DNA of 64,000 nucleotides from an uncultured Prevotella sp. (GCA_946404405.1 CAMJDL010000008.1:1-64000), one strand, 5' to 3'; positions 1 to 9,091 are shown, counted from the first letter of the stretch. Notes: generated by a model from the letters alone, not told the origin. Numbers and translations: made by a program.

Positions 1-262
1 GTCCCGCATAGATCGCCGTCCGCATGTGAATCATGAACTGCTCCGTCAGTCCCGTGTTCATCAGGTGTATCGAGAACGCGTCCACGCCTAACAGCCTGTA
101 CGTCACGAAGCCGCTACTTCGCGGAGCTAGTACTACGCTGAACAGTGTCTCCTTCATACAGAACGCTGCTACAGCGAACACCACGATTGCCACACCCATC
201 CGTATTAGCGACGAGCGCAACACGTCCAAGTGGTCCCAGAAGGTTTGCGGATCAGTTTTCAC
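1..262 (-). CDS. tatC: Sec-independent protein translocase TatC, N-terminal part (cut by window start)
   Basis: TatC is the multi-spanning inner-membrane receptor for twin-arginine signal peptides. About 87 residues are visible. The first residues, with the core [16 protein letters not shown], match the TatC N-terminus that precedes the first membrane helix, and a hydrophobic stretch ([13 protein letters not shown]) follows. The frame is open to the window edge. The start is taken as GTG at 262: an in-frame stop lies directly upstream and the GTG sits inside the last codons of tatA, so the two genes overlap by about 11 bases and are probably translationally coupled. Identification rests on the N-terminus and on the tatA neighbour. 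Confidence 0.85.
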   Translation of the reverse strand, partial: MKTDPQTFWDHLDVLRSSLIRMGVAIVVFAVAAFCMKETLFSVVLAPRSSGFVTYRLLGVDAFSIHLMNTGLTEQFMIHMRTAIYAG

Positions 263-473
263 TCATTACTTCCTCATCCGTCATTTCCTTCACTTCCTTT
301 ATTTCCTTCACTTCGTCATCCACTTCCTTGATGCCGTCCTTGAAGCTCTTGACGCCTTTGCCCAAGCCCTTCATCAATTCGGGAATCTTCTTGCCGCCAA
401 ACAGCAACAGCACAATCAGTGCAATGACGATGATTTCTTGCATGCCTAATCCAAACAAAAGCAGTTTCATCAT
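252..473 (-). CDS. tatA: Sec-independent protein translocase TatA/E
   Basis: Small pore-forming subunit of the Tat protein export system. The protein is about 73 residues: a single membrane helix ([15 protein letters not shown]), the conserved FGxxKIPEL hinge ([16 protein letters not shown]), then an amphipathic helix and a charged tail rich in Lys, Glu and Asp. The longest open frame begins further upstream, but the start is placed at the Met-Met pair just before KLLLFGLG because family members begin there and because the candidate promoter lies only about 28 bases upstream. It overlaps tatC at its 3' end. Confidence 0.9.
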   Translation of the reverse strand: MMKLLLFGLGMQEIIVIALIVLLLFGGKKIPELMKGLGKGVKSFKDGIKEVDDEVKEIKEVKEMTDEEVMSEN

Positions 474-497
474 TTTTATTATTTTTAGTCTTATTTC

Positions 498-528
498 TTG
501 CAAAGATACAAATAAAATCGTATATTTG
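498..528 (+). promoter_or_regulatory. Bacteroidetes-type promoter for the mgtC-like gene
   Basis: TTG at 498-500 and TATATTTG at 521-528, spaced by 20 bases, match the Bacteroidetes primary-sigma consensus (TTG, 19-21 bp, TAnnTTTG). The gene begins 26 bases further on. Confidence 0.7.
501..508 (-). promoter_or_regulatory. -7 box of the tatA-tatC promoter
   Basis: TATCTTTG read on the minus strand, 28 bases upstream of the tatA start. It lies inside the promoter region of the divergent mgtC-like gene. No good -33 element is seen at the usual distance. Confidence 0.5.
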
Positions 529-553
529 CAGGCAAAATAACAACATTTAACTC

Positions 554-1003
554 ATGGAGTACGATTTAATTCTACGCATTTTCATTGCTGCCCTGCTCGG
601 CGGACTCATCGGACTTGAACGTGAATACCGTGCCAAGGAGGCCGGCTTCCGCACCCATTTCCTTGTAGCTTTGGGCTCTGCATTGTTTATGATTGTGTCA
701 GCTTACGGCTTTAGCGATGTCCAAATGGACGGCATGACCTCTCGCTGGGATGTCAGTCGTGTGGCTGCCCAGGTCGTCAGCGGTATTGGTTTCATTGGTG
801 CCGGTACCATCATCTTCCGTAAGCAGGAGAATATGGTCAGCGGACTCACTACCGCTGCAGGTCTTTGGGTCACAGCCGCCATTGGTCTGGCCTGCGGAGG
901 TGGCATGTACATCTTGGCTACCGCTTGCACCATTTTAGTGCTTTTCGGATTGGAAGCCTTCAACTACTTTCTCCGTAAGTTCGATAAACACCGCAAAGAG
1001 TAA
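554..1003 (+). CDS. MgtC/SapB family membrane protein
   Basis: Inner-membrane protein of the MgtC/SapB family, 149 residues. The conserved N-terminus RIFIAALLGGLIGLEREY is present, followed by the GFRTHFLVALGSALFM segment and the glycine-rich GIGFIGAGTII segment typical of the family; four to five membrane helices are apparent. MgtC of Salmonella acts in Mg2+-limited growth and virulence by modulating the F-type ATPase, but most short bacterial members have no assigned function, so no role beyond the family is claimed. It is transcribed away from tatA and has its own promoter. Confidence 0.85.
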   Translation: MEYDLILRIFIAALLGGLIGLEREYRAKEAGFRTHFLVALGSALFMIVSAYGFSDVQMDGMTSRWDVSRVAAQVVSGIGFIGAGTIIFRKQENMVSGLTTAAGLWVTAAIGLACGGGMYILATACTILVLFGLEAFNYFLRKFDKHRKE

Positions 1004-1005
1004 TA

Positions 1006-1824
1006 TTACTTCTTATAGTTCAGCGCAGCACCGATGGCTGTGCAGAACTCGGCATACTTGGGGATGTGGAAATGGACGCCGTAGAGCTTCTCAAGCATGG
1101 GGTATATTTCCTTGCACTGGGGCAGCAGTGTCAGGTTGCCGATAAGTACGAAGTCCTTGATGCCTGAGTTAAGGGATGACAGAATGGCAGCAGAACCAAT
1201 AGTTTGCAGTACCATGACAATCAGGCCAAGGGCTAAATCTTCCTTGGGGGCATCATATTGTGCCTTGGAAAACAGCGATGCAGTGGCATCCATGGGGAGC
1301 CCTGGCAACGGATGGGTGGAAATGTCGCCAATCTGCAGATTGATGTTGCGGATATCGCCCTTCATGGCCAAGCTCTGAATCTGCTTGGGGTCGCGCGTGT
1401 TCAGCATCACACGGCTCAAGCCTTGCAGGGTTCCGCCACCGATACCCAATCCGCCGATATGCTTGATATCGTCGCCATTGCACTGTACAAAGCTAGTACC
1501 CGTGCCCATCGAGACGACGATGGCTTTGTTGAGGCCGCTCTCGAAACGGGCGCCAAGACCGTCGGCCACGAATTCATCGACCTTCTGGGTGGGTATGCCA
1601 TACAGGTTCTCGTCGATATAGCCTGCACCTACGCCCGTCAGCATGACTTGCTCGACGTCGCCAAGTGCAATCTTGTTGTCGTGAAGATACTTGCCAAAGG
1701 CACCATAAAGTGAGGTCACCTGGTCGGCAGCCGTGATGCGGATAGGGGAGAGCACGCGCCCTTCACGCAGTCCTACAATCTTCGTGGTCGAAATACCAAC
1801 GTCTATTCCAATGATAATTCCCAT
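1006..1824 (-). CDS. coaW: Type II pantothenate kinase (CoaW / Fumble family)
   Basis: Phosphorylates pantothenate, the first step of coenzyme A synthesis. About 272 residues. The N-terminus IIIGIDVGISTTKIVGL is the phosphate-1 motif of the ASKHA (actin-like) kinase fold, and GGLGIGGGTLQGLSRVML and VSMGTGTSFV are the glycine-rich elements of eukaryote-like type II kinases; type I and type III kinases look different. The start is placed at MGIIIGID: the longer frame begins nine residues earlier, but those residues are not kinase-like, and the promoter -7 box lies only 25 bases upstream. It stands alone between the mgtC-like gene and tRNA-Phe. Confidence 0.85.
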   Translation of the reverse strand: MGIIIGIDVGISTTKIVGLREGRVLSPIRITAADQVTSLYGAFGKYLHDNKIALGDVEQVMLTGVGAGYIDENLYGIPTQKVDEFVADGLGARFESGLNKAIVVSMGTGTSFVQCNGDDIKHIGGLGIGGGTLQGLSRVMLNTRDPKQIQSLAMKGDIRNINLQIGDISTHPLPGLPMDATASLFSKAQYDAPKEDLALGLIVMVLQTIGSAAILSSLNSGIKDFVLIGNLTLLPQCKEIYPMLEKLYGVHFHIPKYAEFCTAIGAALNYKK

Positions 1825-1848
1825 ATAGCTAGTGTTGAATTGATGGTG

Positions 1849-1879
1849 CAAAGTTACGAAGTTTTATTGATATTCGCAA
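1849..1879 (-). promoter_or_regulatory. Promoter of coaW
   Basis: On the minus strand TTG (1879-1877), 20 bases, then TAACTTTG (1856-1849). Perfect match to the Bacteroidetes consensus. It supports the ATG at 1824 as the coaW start. Confidence 0.7.
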
Positions 1880-1893
1880 ATAAATGGCAAATT

Positions 1894-1932
1894 AAAAACC
1901 CCTGCTAGAGAAATCTCTAAGACAGGGGTTCA
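1894..1932 (-). terminator. Intrinsic terminator after tRNA-Phe
   Basis: Read on the minus strand, AACCCCTG...CAGGGGTT forms a stem whose loop holds a second small hairpin (TTAGAGATTTCTCTA), followed by TTTTTAAT. It begins about 20 bases after the tRNA. Confidence 0.75.
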
Positions 1933-1950
1933 TAATGAAAGGAGGAAAAG

Positions 1951-2023
1951 TGGTACCTCCAGGAATCGAACCGGGGACACACGGATTTTCAGTCCGATGC
2001 TCTACCAACTGAGCTAAGGCACC
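1951..2023 (-). tRNA. tRNA-Phe (anticodon GAA)
   Basis: A complete cloverleaf reads on the minus strand. The acceptor stem is GGTGCCT with AGGTACC and discriminator A; the D-arm contains TAGCTCAGTTGGTAGAGC, the anticodon loop CTGAAAA (anticodon GAA) is flanked by CGGA and TCCG, and the T-arm holds GGTTCGAATCC. The 3' CCA is not encoded. Length 73. Confidence 0.97.
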
Positions 2024-2064
2024 AAAATGTTTGTTAGAACACTGCATCCTTTCGTTTGCGGGTG

Positions 2065-2096
2065 CAAAGGTACAACAAAAAAAACAATCCGCCAAA
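2065..2096 (-). promoter_or_regulatory. Promoter of tRNA-Phe
   Basis: Minus strand TTTG (2096-2093), 20 bases, TACCTTTG (2072-2065), about 42 bases upstream of the mature tRNA 5' end. It also separates the tRNA from thiL transcription. Confidence 0.65.
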
Positions 2097-2169
2097 CTTT
2101 TGACGGATTATTTTGCAGTTTTTAAGAAATTTCCCGGTTTTCTTACCTCTTACCTCTAACTTCTTACCT

Positions 2170-3216
2170 CTAAAGTGGGTTCCATCCTTGTGCTTTGAGC
2201 TCGAACTCCTGGTCATCACGAGTGACAAGGATATGGCCGAGGCTCTGGTTGGTAATGTGGCCAATAAGCTTAACGTCCTCCATGTCCTGAATCTTCTCGT
2301 GGTCGCCGATGGGAACGGTGAACAGCAGTTCATAGTCCTCACCGCCATTGAGAGCGCAGGTGGTAACGTTCATGTTCAGCTCCTCAGCCATGACTGCCGT
2401 CTGGTAGTCGATGGGGATTTGCTTTTCAAAGATGCGACAGCCGACGTTCGACTGCTTGCAGATGTGCATGAGCTCTGAGGACAAGCCATCGCTGATGTCC
2501 ATCATGGCTGTGGGACGGATGCCCGCATCGCGCAGGCGTTGGATGATGTCGCCACGTGCCTCCGTCTTCAGTTGACGTTGTAACAGATATTCCTTGCCAG
2601 CGAAGTCCGGTTGGAAGTCGGGAACGGGCTTGCCATTCTTCTTAGCTTCATCTACCATCTGATAGTAGACGGACTTTTCGCGTTCCAGCAGTTGCAGGCC
2701 CATATAGGCGGCCCCGAGGTCACCGCTGACACAGATCAGGTCGGTCTCTTTTGCACCGTTACGATATACGATGTCCTCCTTACGGGCCTCGCCGATACAG
2801 GTAATCGAGATGGCCAAGCCCGTATATGAAGACGTGGTGTCGCCACCTACGATGTCGACGCCCCATTTGTCGCAGGCCATGCGCAATCCGCTGTAGAACT
2901 GTTCCATGTCCTCGACGCTGAAACGCTTGCTGAGTGCCAGCGATACCGTCATTTGGCGTGGCGTGCCGTTCATGGCAAAGATGTCGCTGATGTTCACCAT
3001 GGCGGATTTCCAACCCAGATGCTGAAGGCCGATATACGTCAGGTCGAAGTGGACGCCCTCCATCAGCATGTCGGTGGTAACGAGCACTTCGCTGTCTGGG
3101 TAGTGAAGTACGGCGCAGTCATCGCCTACGCCGTACTTTGTTGATTCGTTTTGGGGCTTGATGTCCTCCGTGAGGCGGTCTATCAGCCCGAATTCTCCTA
3201 ATGATGCTATTTCCAT
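2170..3216 (-). CDS. thiL: Thiamine-monophosphate kinase
   Basis: Converts thiamine monophosphate to thiamine diphosphate with ATP, the last step of cofactor synthesis in the cytosol. 348 residues, normal for the family. The GDDCAVL motif and TTDMLMEGVHFD near the N-terminus are the metal- and ATP-binding signature of the PurM/ThiL fold; IVGGDTTSS and MDISDGLSSEL are also conserved. It is the last gene of a leftward run, only 8 bases after the punA stop, so co-transcription with sppA-lpxK-punA is likely. Confidence 0.95.
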   Translation of the reverse strand: MEIASLGEFGLIDRLTEDIKPQNESTKYGVGDDCAVLHYPDSEVLVTTDMLMEGVHFDLTYIGLQHLGWKSAMVNISDIFAMNGTPRQMTVSLALSKRFSVEDMEQFYSGLRMACDKWGVDIVGGDTTSSYTGLAISITCIGEARKEDIVYRNGAKETDLICVSGDLGAAYMGLQLLEREKSVYYQMVDEAKKNGKPVPDFQPDFAGKEYLLQRQLKTEARGDIIQRLRDAGIRPTAMMDISDGLSSELMHICKQSNVGCRIFEKQIPIDYQTAVMAEELNMNVTTCALNGGEDYELLFTVPIGDHEKIQDMEDVKLIGHITNQSLGHILVTRDDQEFELKAQGWNPL

Positions 3217-3224
3217 TAATTCTT

Positions 3225-4037
3225 TTATGCTGTTCTCTTAATCATTTCGCGCATGATCTCGGTCATCAGTGGCTGAGCCTTGTCGGCAGCTTCCTGAACC
3301 TCTTCATGGCTGACCTCTACAGGGTTGTCAAAGCCGCCAAGGTCGGTAACGACGCTGATGCCGAAGGTCTTGATGCCGCAGTGGTGGGCTACGATAACCT
3401 CAGGAACGGTTGACATACCTACGGTGTCGCCACCCAGTGTGCGGTACATCTTATATTCTGCAGGTGTCTCGAAGGTAGGACCTGTCGTACCGACATAGAC
3501 GCCATAGACCAGACGAATCTTCTTCTCTTTGGCAATCTTGGTAGCCAGATTGATGAGCTCGTGGTCGTAAGCCTCGTGCATGTCCGGGAAACGGGGACCT
3601 GTGGGGAAATTCTTGCCACGCAGCGGATGCTCAGGGAAGAAATTGATATGGTCGGTGATGACCATCAGGTCGCCAATCTTGAAGGCGGGGTTCATGCCAC
3701 CGGCAGCATTCGACACGAAGAGCGTCTTGATGCCCAGCTCGTACATGACGCGTACGGGGAAGGTAACTTCCTTCATGTTGTATCCTTCGTAGTAGTGGAA
3801 ACGGCCCTGCATAGCCATGATATCTACACCACCCAGTTTGCCGAAGATGAGTGCACCAGCGTGCCCCTCGACGGTAGATACGGGGAAGTTAGGAATCTGA
3901 CTGTAGGGGATCTCCAGCTTGTCAGTTATTTCTGAAGCTAATTGTCCGAGGCCCGTCCCCAAAATAATTGCCGTTGTCGGACTTGTGGTCATCTTTGCCT
4001 TTAGCCAAGATGCTGTTTCTTGAATTTTTTCGTACAT
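3225..4037 (-). CDS. punA: Purine nucleoside phosphorylase I (inosine/guanosine)
   Basis: Phosphorolysis of purine nucleosides to base and ribose-1-phosphate for purine salvage. About 270 residues, the trimeric PNP size. Visible are the phosphate loop GTGLGQLA, the EGHAGALIFG segment, FVSNAAGGMNP, and the substrate-site region ending in VPEVIVAHHCGI. The longer frame starts 23 residues upstream, but family members begin at MYEKIQE, used here. With that start it still overlaps the 3' end of lpxK by 116 bases, an unusually long overlap. Confidence 0.95.
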   Translation of the reverse strand: MYEKIQETASWLKAKMTTSPTTAIILGTGLGQLASEITDKLEIPYSQIPNFPVSTVEGHAGALIFGKLGGVDIMAMQGRFHYYEGYNMKEVTFPVRVMYELGIKTLFVSNAAGGMNPAFKIGDLMVITDHINFFPEHPLRGKNFPTGPRFPDMHEAYDHELINLATKIAKEKKIRLVYGVYVGTTGPTFETPAEYKMYRTLGGDTVGMSTVPEVIVAHHCGIKTFGISVVTDLGGFDNPVEVSHEEVQEAADKAQPLMTEIMREMIKRTA

Positions 4038-5118
4038 AGTCTCTGATTTGTTGGTTAAACGTATTCTCTTGGTCCTGCATGAAACTGATGCGTACAGGCA
4101 GGACATAAATATTCTTCTTGACCTCGTCGCTCAGTCCCTCGATATTGTTCAGACGGGTGGCATCCTTCTCTGTCGTGATGATGAGTTTGGGAGAGGGCAG
4201 TGCAGCAAATGTGTCGTTGATGAGCTGGACGTCCTTCTTGGCAAACTGATGATGGTCGGCAAAGGTAAGTGGCGTGAGGTGAGAGGTGAGAGGTGAGAGG
4301 TCGTGCTCCAATTGCTCAGGCGATGCGATACCCGTCAGCAGCAACACGTGCGTGTCGTGCAGACTGTCGAGTTGTGGAATGTCCGCAGGACTTGTCTGGA
4401 ACATGGGCTGCAAGGCAGCATACTCCAGCGTGGTGAAGTACAGACGCTGGTAGGGGTAGAGGTGCATGGCCTTGGTGACAACACGATACTCCATGGGCTT
4501 AAGGTCCTTCGGACACTTGGTCACGATGACAATGTCGGCACGGTCCTTGCCAGACAGTGGCTCGCGCAGACGGCCTGCAGGCAATAGCTTGTCGTAGATA
4601 ATCAGACGGTGGTAATCGACCAGCAGGATATTGATGCCAGGCTTCACATAACGGTGCTGGAAAGCGTCGTCGAGCAGGATGACATCGAGCTGTGCATCCT
4701 GTTCTGTCAATATGTCTATGCCATGACAGCGTTTCTTGTCGACAGCGATGGTGACACCAGGGAATTTCTGCTTCATCTGATAGGGCTCGTCGCCAATCTC
4801 AGGCATCATGGTCTGTTCGTCGGCCTTGATGAATCCCTTGCTCTTGCGCTTGTAGCCTCGGCTGAGCACTGCCACACGGAACTGATCCTTCAGCAGACGT
4901 ACCAGATACTCCACGTGTGGCGTCTTGCCCGTGCCGCCAACAGTGATATTGCCCACGCTGATGATGGGTATCTTGAAGGAACGCATCTTCAGAACACCCA
5001 TCTCAAACAGGGTGTTGCGTAGTTTGGAGGCCATGCCATATAACCAACTAAATGGTAATAGCCACTTGTTGATTTTTATGAAGTCGCCTTCAACAATCCT
5101 ATATCTCTCAACACCCAT
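3922..5118 (-). CDS. lpxK: Tetraacyldisaccharide 4'-kinase
   Basis: Phosphorylates the lipid A precursor at the 4' position on the inner membrane, making lipid IVA. 398 residues. The P-loop region VGNITVGGTGKTPHVEYL is diagnostic, preceded by the membrane-associated helix KINKWLLPFSWLYG; LLDDAFQHRYV and the C-terminal TTEKDATRL are also family motifs. The C-terminus runs about 25 residues beyond the usual family end, and that extra part lies inside the punA start region. The N-terminus has about eight extra residues, but no other ATG suits better. Confidence 0.95.
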   Translation of the reverse strand: MGVERYRIVEGDFIKINKWLLPFSWLYGMASKLRNTLFEMGVLKMRSFKIPIISVGNITVGGTGKTPHVEYLVRLLKDQFRVAVLSRGYKRKSKGFIKADEQTMMPEIGDEPYQMKQKFPGVTIAVDKKRCHGIDILTEQDAQLDVILLDDAFQHRYVKPGINILLVDYHRLIIYDKLLPAGRLREPLSGKDRADIVIVTKCPKDLKPMEYRVVTKAMHLYPYQRLYFTTLEYAALQPMFQTSPADIPQLDSLHDTHVLLLTGIASPEQLEHDLSPLTSHLTPLTFADHHQFAKKDVQLINDTFAALPSPKLIITTEKDATRLNNIEGLSDEVKKNIYVLPVRISFMQDQENTFNQQIRDYVRKNSRNSILAKGKDDHKSDNGNYFGDGPRTISFRNN

Positions 5119-5150
5119 GCTGTGTTATACTATTATTTTCAAATACTCGA

Positions 5151-6923
5151 TTATTGAATGTTCAGGAAATAGGGCAGACGAGCCTGAATAGCGCTCTGGT
5201 GGTTGATGGTCTTCACCAGTCGCAGCGGCTCGTAGTATTCGCCCAGGGCTTGACGCAGTTCGCTGTCAAGATAGCTGCTGCTGTTGCCCTGTTCGAGCAG
5301 ACTTTCCCACCATTCGGCAGGCTCAGGATAGCCCGTCGTATGGAACTCCTTCACCTTAGCCAGTTCAGCAGCCTTCTTGACGGCATCGTCCAGCGAACCA
5401 ATAGCATCCACCAGTTTGATGCCCAGTGCATCGTTGCCCAGCCATACACGTCCCTGTGCAATCTCCTCAATCTTCTCCACTGGCTGCTTGCGACCATCGG
5501 CCACACGCTTGCGGAACAGTTCATAGCCACGACCGATATACTGGTCGAGCAGTGCCAGTTCCTCAGCATTGAACGGACGGGCCATTGTGCCGAAGGCAGC
5601 ATGCTTGTTGGTCTTCACCTCGTCGAACTTCACACCCAACTTCTCTGTCAGCAGTCCGCTAAAGTCGGGGAACATACCGAAGATACCGATAGAACCAGTA
5701 ATGGTGGTGGGCTCAGAGTAGATATAGTTGGCAGCACAACTGATGTAGTAGCCGCCGCTGGCAGCATAGCCACCCATCGAGACAACCACGGGTTTCTTGG
5801 CTTTCAGCTGGGTCACGCTACGCCAGATCTGTTCTGAGGCGTATGCCGAACCACCAGGCGAATTGACGCGCAATACGACAGCCTTCACATTGTCGTCGTT
5901 CATCAGCTTCTCCAAATCCTTGCAGACGGTATTGGCCACGATGCTGTGACCCTGTTGTGTCAGACTACCAGTCTCTGAGTCGACAATCTCGCCATAGGCA
6001 TAGTAGACGGCAATCTGTTCGCCCTCCTGCTTCTTGCCTTTTACATTCTGCATGTCAGCCAGTGTCAGCTGTGGTATCTCGTCGTCCTTATCGAGCTTCA
6101 GCATGTTTTTGATTTCACTCTTCACCTCGTCCGTATAGATTAGCTTGTCCACCAGCTTCATCTTCACCAGTTCGTTCTGCTCAGACAAAGCCACAAAACG
6201 ATCGGCATAGGCATTCAGCGAGTCAACAGAAATTTTTCTGCTGTCCGATACCTCCTTCAGCATGACCTTCCAAATGCCAGTCATATAGGCTGTCACCTGT
6301 TCGCGATTGGGGTCGCTCATCTTGTCGGCAGTCATCATTTCAGGGGCACTCTTATATTTACCCACTTTGCAGAGCTGGTATTTCACGCCAAACTTAGCCA
6401 GCAGGTCCTTGACGAAGTACGGCGTAGAGGCCAAACCATGCCAATCGACCATACCCTGTGGGTTCAGGAAAATCTTGTCGGCAACGCTACATATATAATA
6501 GGTAGTCTGCGTATAAGAGTCAGCATAAGCTACAATCCACTTGCCGCTCTTCTTGAAATCGAGCAGGGTCTCGCGGATGGCATGACTTGATGCAGGGGTG
6601 TCGCTTGAGAACATGCCAGCCTCGATATAGATACCTTTGATGTCTTCGTTGTCCTTGGCTTTTTTAATGGCACTGATCATGTCGTCCAGTCCCAGATTCT
6701 CGCTCACCTGTCCTGTCAGCATGCCAAGAGGATTGTCTTGAACACGTTCGTCCAGTTGTCCGGTGAGCATCAGAGTGAATACGGAGTTCTCAGCAACTTT
6801 AGTACTGCCGGCACTCGATGCCACCAGTCCTACCATTGAGATGACGCTGATAATGGCCATGATGATACCCAGCACGATGATACCTGTGATGGTGGCCAAA
6901 ACATTTTTTAGAAAGTCTTTCAT
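5151..6923 (-). CDS. sppA: Signal peptide peptidase SppA, 67 kDa type
   Basis: Membrane-bound serine protease that degrades cleaved signal peptides. 590 residues with an N-terminal membrane anchor (about residues 13-35) and two tandem SppA domains facing the periplasm. The catalytic Lys is probably in VGKYKSAPEMM (around residue 190) and the Ser in GGYAASGGYYIS (around residue 385), the Ser/Lys dyad split over the two domains as in E. coli. TGSIGIFG follows. First gene of the run sppA-lpxK-punA-thiL, 32 bases before lpxK. Confidence 0.93.
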   Translation of the reverse strand: MKDFLKNVLATITGIIVLGIIMAIISVISMVGLVASSAGSTKVAENSVFTLMLTGQLDERVQDNPLGMLTGQVSENLGLDDMISAIKKAKDNEDIKGIYIEAGMFSSDTPASSHAIRETLLDFKKSGKWIVAYADSYTQTTYYICSVADKIFLNPQGMVDWHGLASTPYFVKDLLAKFGVKYQLCKVGKYKSAPEMMTADKMSDPNREQVTAYMTGIWKVMLKEVSDSRKISVDSLNAYADRFVALSEQNELVKMKLVDKLIYTDEVKSEIKNMLKLDKDDEIPQLTLADMQNVKGKKQEGEQIAVYYAYGEIVDSETGSLTQQGHSIVANTVCKDLEKLMNDDNVKAVVLRVNSPGGSAYASEQIWRSVTQLKAKKPVVVSMGGYAASGGYYISCAANYIYSEPTTITGSIGIFGMFPDFSGLLTEKLGVKFDEVKTNKHAAFGTMARPFNAEELALLDQYIGRGYELFRKRVADGRKQPVEKIEEIAQGRVWLGNDALGIKLVDAIGSLDDAVKKAAELAKVKEFHTTGYPEPAEWWESLLEQGNSSSYLDSELRQALGEYYEPLRLVKTINHQSAIQARLPYFLNIQ

Positions 6924-6959
6924 ATTACGATAAATGATATAATGATGTCATAGTTTTTG

Positions 6960-6967
6960 CAAAGTTA
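6960..6967 (-). promoter_or_regulatory. -7 box of the sppA operon promoter
   Basis: TAACTTTG on the minus strand, 36 bases upstream of the sppA start. The upstream -33 element is weak. Confidence 0.5.
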
Positions 6968-7018
6968 GTAAAACTTTTGTAAAAAGGCATACTTTTTTAA
7001 GTCTTTTTAAGCGCTTTT

Positions 7019-8971
7019 TTACAAAGACGACTTCAGAATGATGCCGCCATTAGGCTGTATCACGACCTTGGCTTTGCCATCCTTATCGAACTTCAGCTGG
7101 CGCAGCTGCGGACCTTTCTTGGCATCGTCCACATAGTAGTCGACAGTCTTTCCTGCCCATTCGGGCATCTGGATGGTCAGCGTCTTGGCCTGCGGTTCAG
7201 CGTTCAGACCAGCCACATACCAATCGTCAGCATGACGACGGGCCAGTACCACATACTTGCCAGGATAGCCGTCGAGAAAACGGGTGTCGCTCCATGTCGT
7301 CGGCACCTGTTTCAGGAAGTCGAGTTCGAACTGTGGCAACTCTTCGAGGTTGTTAGGCTGCATGGCAATACACTGGATGCGTGTCTGCGTGGTAATGGCC
7401 ACAGCCATCTCGAAGATGTCAGTGGTATAACGGCGGTGGCGACTCTTGTTGTCGCGCGACAGGTATTTGTTCATAATTGTGCCGCCCCAGTCCATTGGAC
7501 CCATGGCGTTGCGGATAAAGGGGTGCAGACAGAGTTCAAAGGCCTCGCTCTTGGCATGACCCTCGCTGAAATACACGTTCTCAGAAGCGAGAACAGCCTC
7601 CGAAGCGATGTAGTTAGGATACATATACTCCCAGCCACGAGGCATGGTGCATCCGTGGAAGATAACCCCTAAACCATAACGGTTGGCATCGAAGAGGATG
7701 TCCTCATAGAGCTGCATAGTACACTGCTTGTCACCACCGAAGAAATCGACCTTGATGCCCTTGACGCCAATCTTCTTCAGCCATGCCATCTCCTTGTCGC
7801 GGGCTATGGCTGTCGACATTCGGTCGCGTGGTGTCTGAGGTGCGTCGTTTTCGAAACCGTTCGAATTGTACCATAACATCAGTGAGACACCTTTCGAACG
7901 GGCATATTTCGACAACTCTTCTATCTGGTTGCGACCTATGCGCTCGTCCCACCAGTTATCCACAAGACAGTATTCGAAACCCATAGCCGCTGCGAGGTCA
8001 ATGAACTTCACTTGGTCGTTGTAGTTGATGCTCTCGTCCTGCCATACGAGCCACGACCACGTATAGCGGCCTGGCATGTACTTCTGCGAGGCTTGATACT
8101 TATTCGACAACAAGCCGATGCCGACATTGTTCTCAACGATAGGTTTCAGCGACGATCCGATGACGATGGTGCGCCACGGAGTAGTGTAGGGCAGGGGAAT
8201 GCCCGCAAAAGGCGTACCGTTGCCATTATTCTCGCCAGCCTGTGGGAAGGCGATGGTGTAACCAGTCTCAGCACTGTAGTCGCTCAGGTGGCTGCCGACA
8301 TAACTGCCATCGACGCCAACCTCACTGACCAGAACCCAGGCGTTTTCGTTGTTTGCTGGTACGCGGAACAGGCACGGGAACGTGTAGCCCTGTCCGAAAC
8401 GCGAGCGGTCAGTCATGGGGGCATCAGCCTTATAGTCCTCCTCGTAGCTGGGCTTTGTGCGTTCCCAACCCGTCATCGGTCCAATCTGCGGACAGAGGAA
8501 TGTGCTGGTATTCTCTGGGAAATTGAACGAGCTGACCTCACGACGGATGACGCCACACTTAGGATTCTCGCCTGGACGTGGAATCTCGTAGCAGTAGGCC
8601 ACACTGGTGGATGTTACTTGGAAGATGACGGACATCTGTTGTCCTTTGGCATTCGTGAACGGCACGGTGTAGCGTACGGCACTCATACCGCTCTTCTTTC
8701 CATCAGCTTTCATAATGGTCATGTCGCGAAACTGCGTCTTGATGTCGCCCATCTTCAGCCCCTTCGTAAAGTCGCCGAAATTGGCCTCAAAGCCTAAGCG
8801 TGAGGGTGTCATTATCTGCACACCTTCGTACGTGACGCTGTAGGTGGCAAGTCCACCATCGTCGCTGATTGTCAACTCGGTCTTATTGCCAACAGAGGGC
8901 AAGGTTTTTGTCTCTGCCATCATGGCGACGGCGGCCAGCAGCATGGCTGCAAAAGCAGAAAGTCTTTTCAT
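7019..8971 (-). CDS. Glycoside hydrolase family 97 (probably retaining subgroup)
   Basis: Periplasmic glycosidase of family GH97 (SusB and relatives), 650 residues, with signal peptide MKRLSAFAAMLLAAVAMMA. An N-terminal beta-sandwich is followed by a TIM barrel from about residue 270 (YTWSWLVWQDESINYND) and a C-terminal beta domain. GH97 has inverting alpha-glucosidases and retaining alpha-galactosidases; the latter carry an Asp nucleophile at the end of barrel strand 4. Here GIKVDFFGGD puts an Asp at that place, so a retaining enzyme, perhaps alpha-galactosidase, is inferred. No SusC/D pair is near, so the enzyme stands alone. Confidence 0.88.
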   Translation of the reverse strand: MKRLSAFAAMLLAAVAMMAETKTLPSVGNKTELTISDDGGLATYSVTYEGVQIMTPSRLGFEANFGDFTKGLKMGDIKTQFRDMTIMKADGKKSGMSAVRYTVPFTNAKGQQMSVIFQVTSTSVAYCYEIPRPGENPKCGVIRREVSSFNFPENTSTFLCPQIGPMTGWERTKPSYEEDYKADAPMTDRSRFGQGYTFPCLFRVPANNENAWVLVSEVGVDGSYVGSHLSDYSAETGYTIAFPQAGENNGNGTPFAGIPLPYTTPWRTIVIGSSLKPIVENNVGIGLLSNKYQASQKYMPGRYTWSWLVWQDESINYNDQVKFIDLAAAMGFEYCLVDNWWDERIGRNQIEELSKYARSKGVSLMLWYNSNGFENDAPQTPRDRMSTAIARDKEMAWLKKIGVKGIKVDFFGGDKQCTMQLYEDILFDANRYGLGVIFHGCTMPRGWEYMYPNYIASEAVLASENVYFSEGHAKSEAFELCLHPFIRNAMGPMDWGGTIMNKYLSRDNKSRHRRYTTDIFEMAVAITTQTRIQCIAMQPNNLEELPQFELDFLKQVPTTWSDTRFLDGYPGKYVVLARRHADDWYVAGLNAEPQAKTLTIQMPEWAGKTVDYYVDDAKKGPQLRQLKFDKDGKAKVVIQPNGGIILKSSL

Positions 8972-9025
8972 ATCATCTTGGTCTTAAGTTTATGCGTACA
9001 CGTGCATTTTATTAATAATGTGGTG

Positions 9026-9033
9026 CAAAGGTA
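9026..9033 (-). promoter_or_regulatory. -7 box of the GH97 gene promoter
   Basis: TACCTTTG on the minus strand about 55 bases upstream of the GH97 start. No -33 TTG at the standard distance. Confidence 0.45.
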
Positions 9034-9091
9034 CGAATAATAATTTAAACAACCTGCTTTTATTTGAAAAAAGTACAAAATATGGTCGTTT

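Noticed and set aside
1892..2095. 67-residue minus-strand frame
   Set aside because: It covers tRNA-Phe and its terminator.
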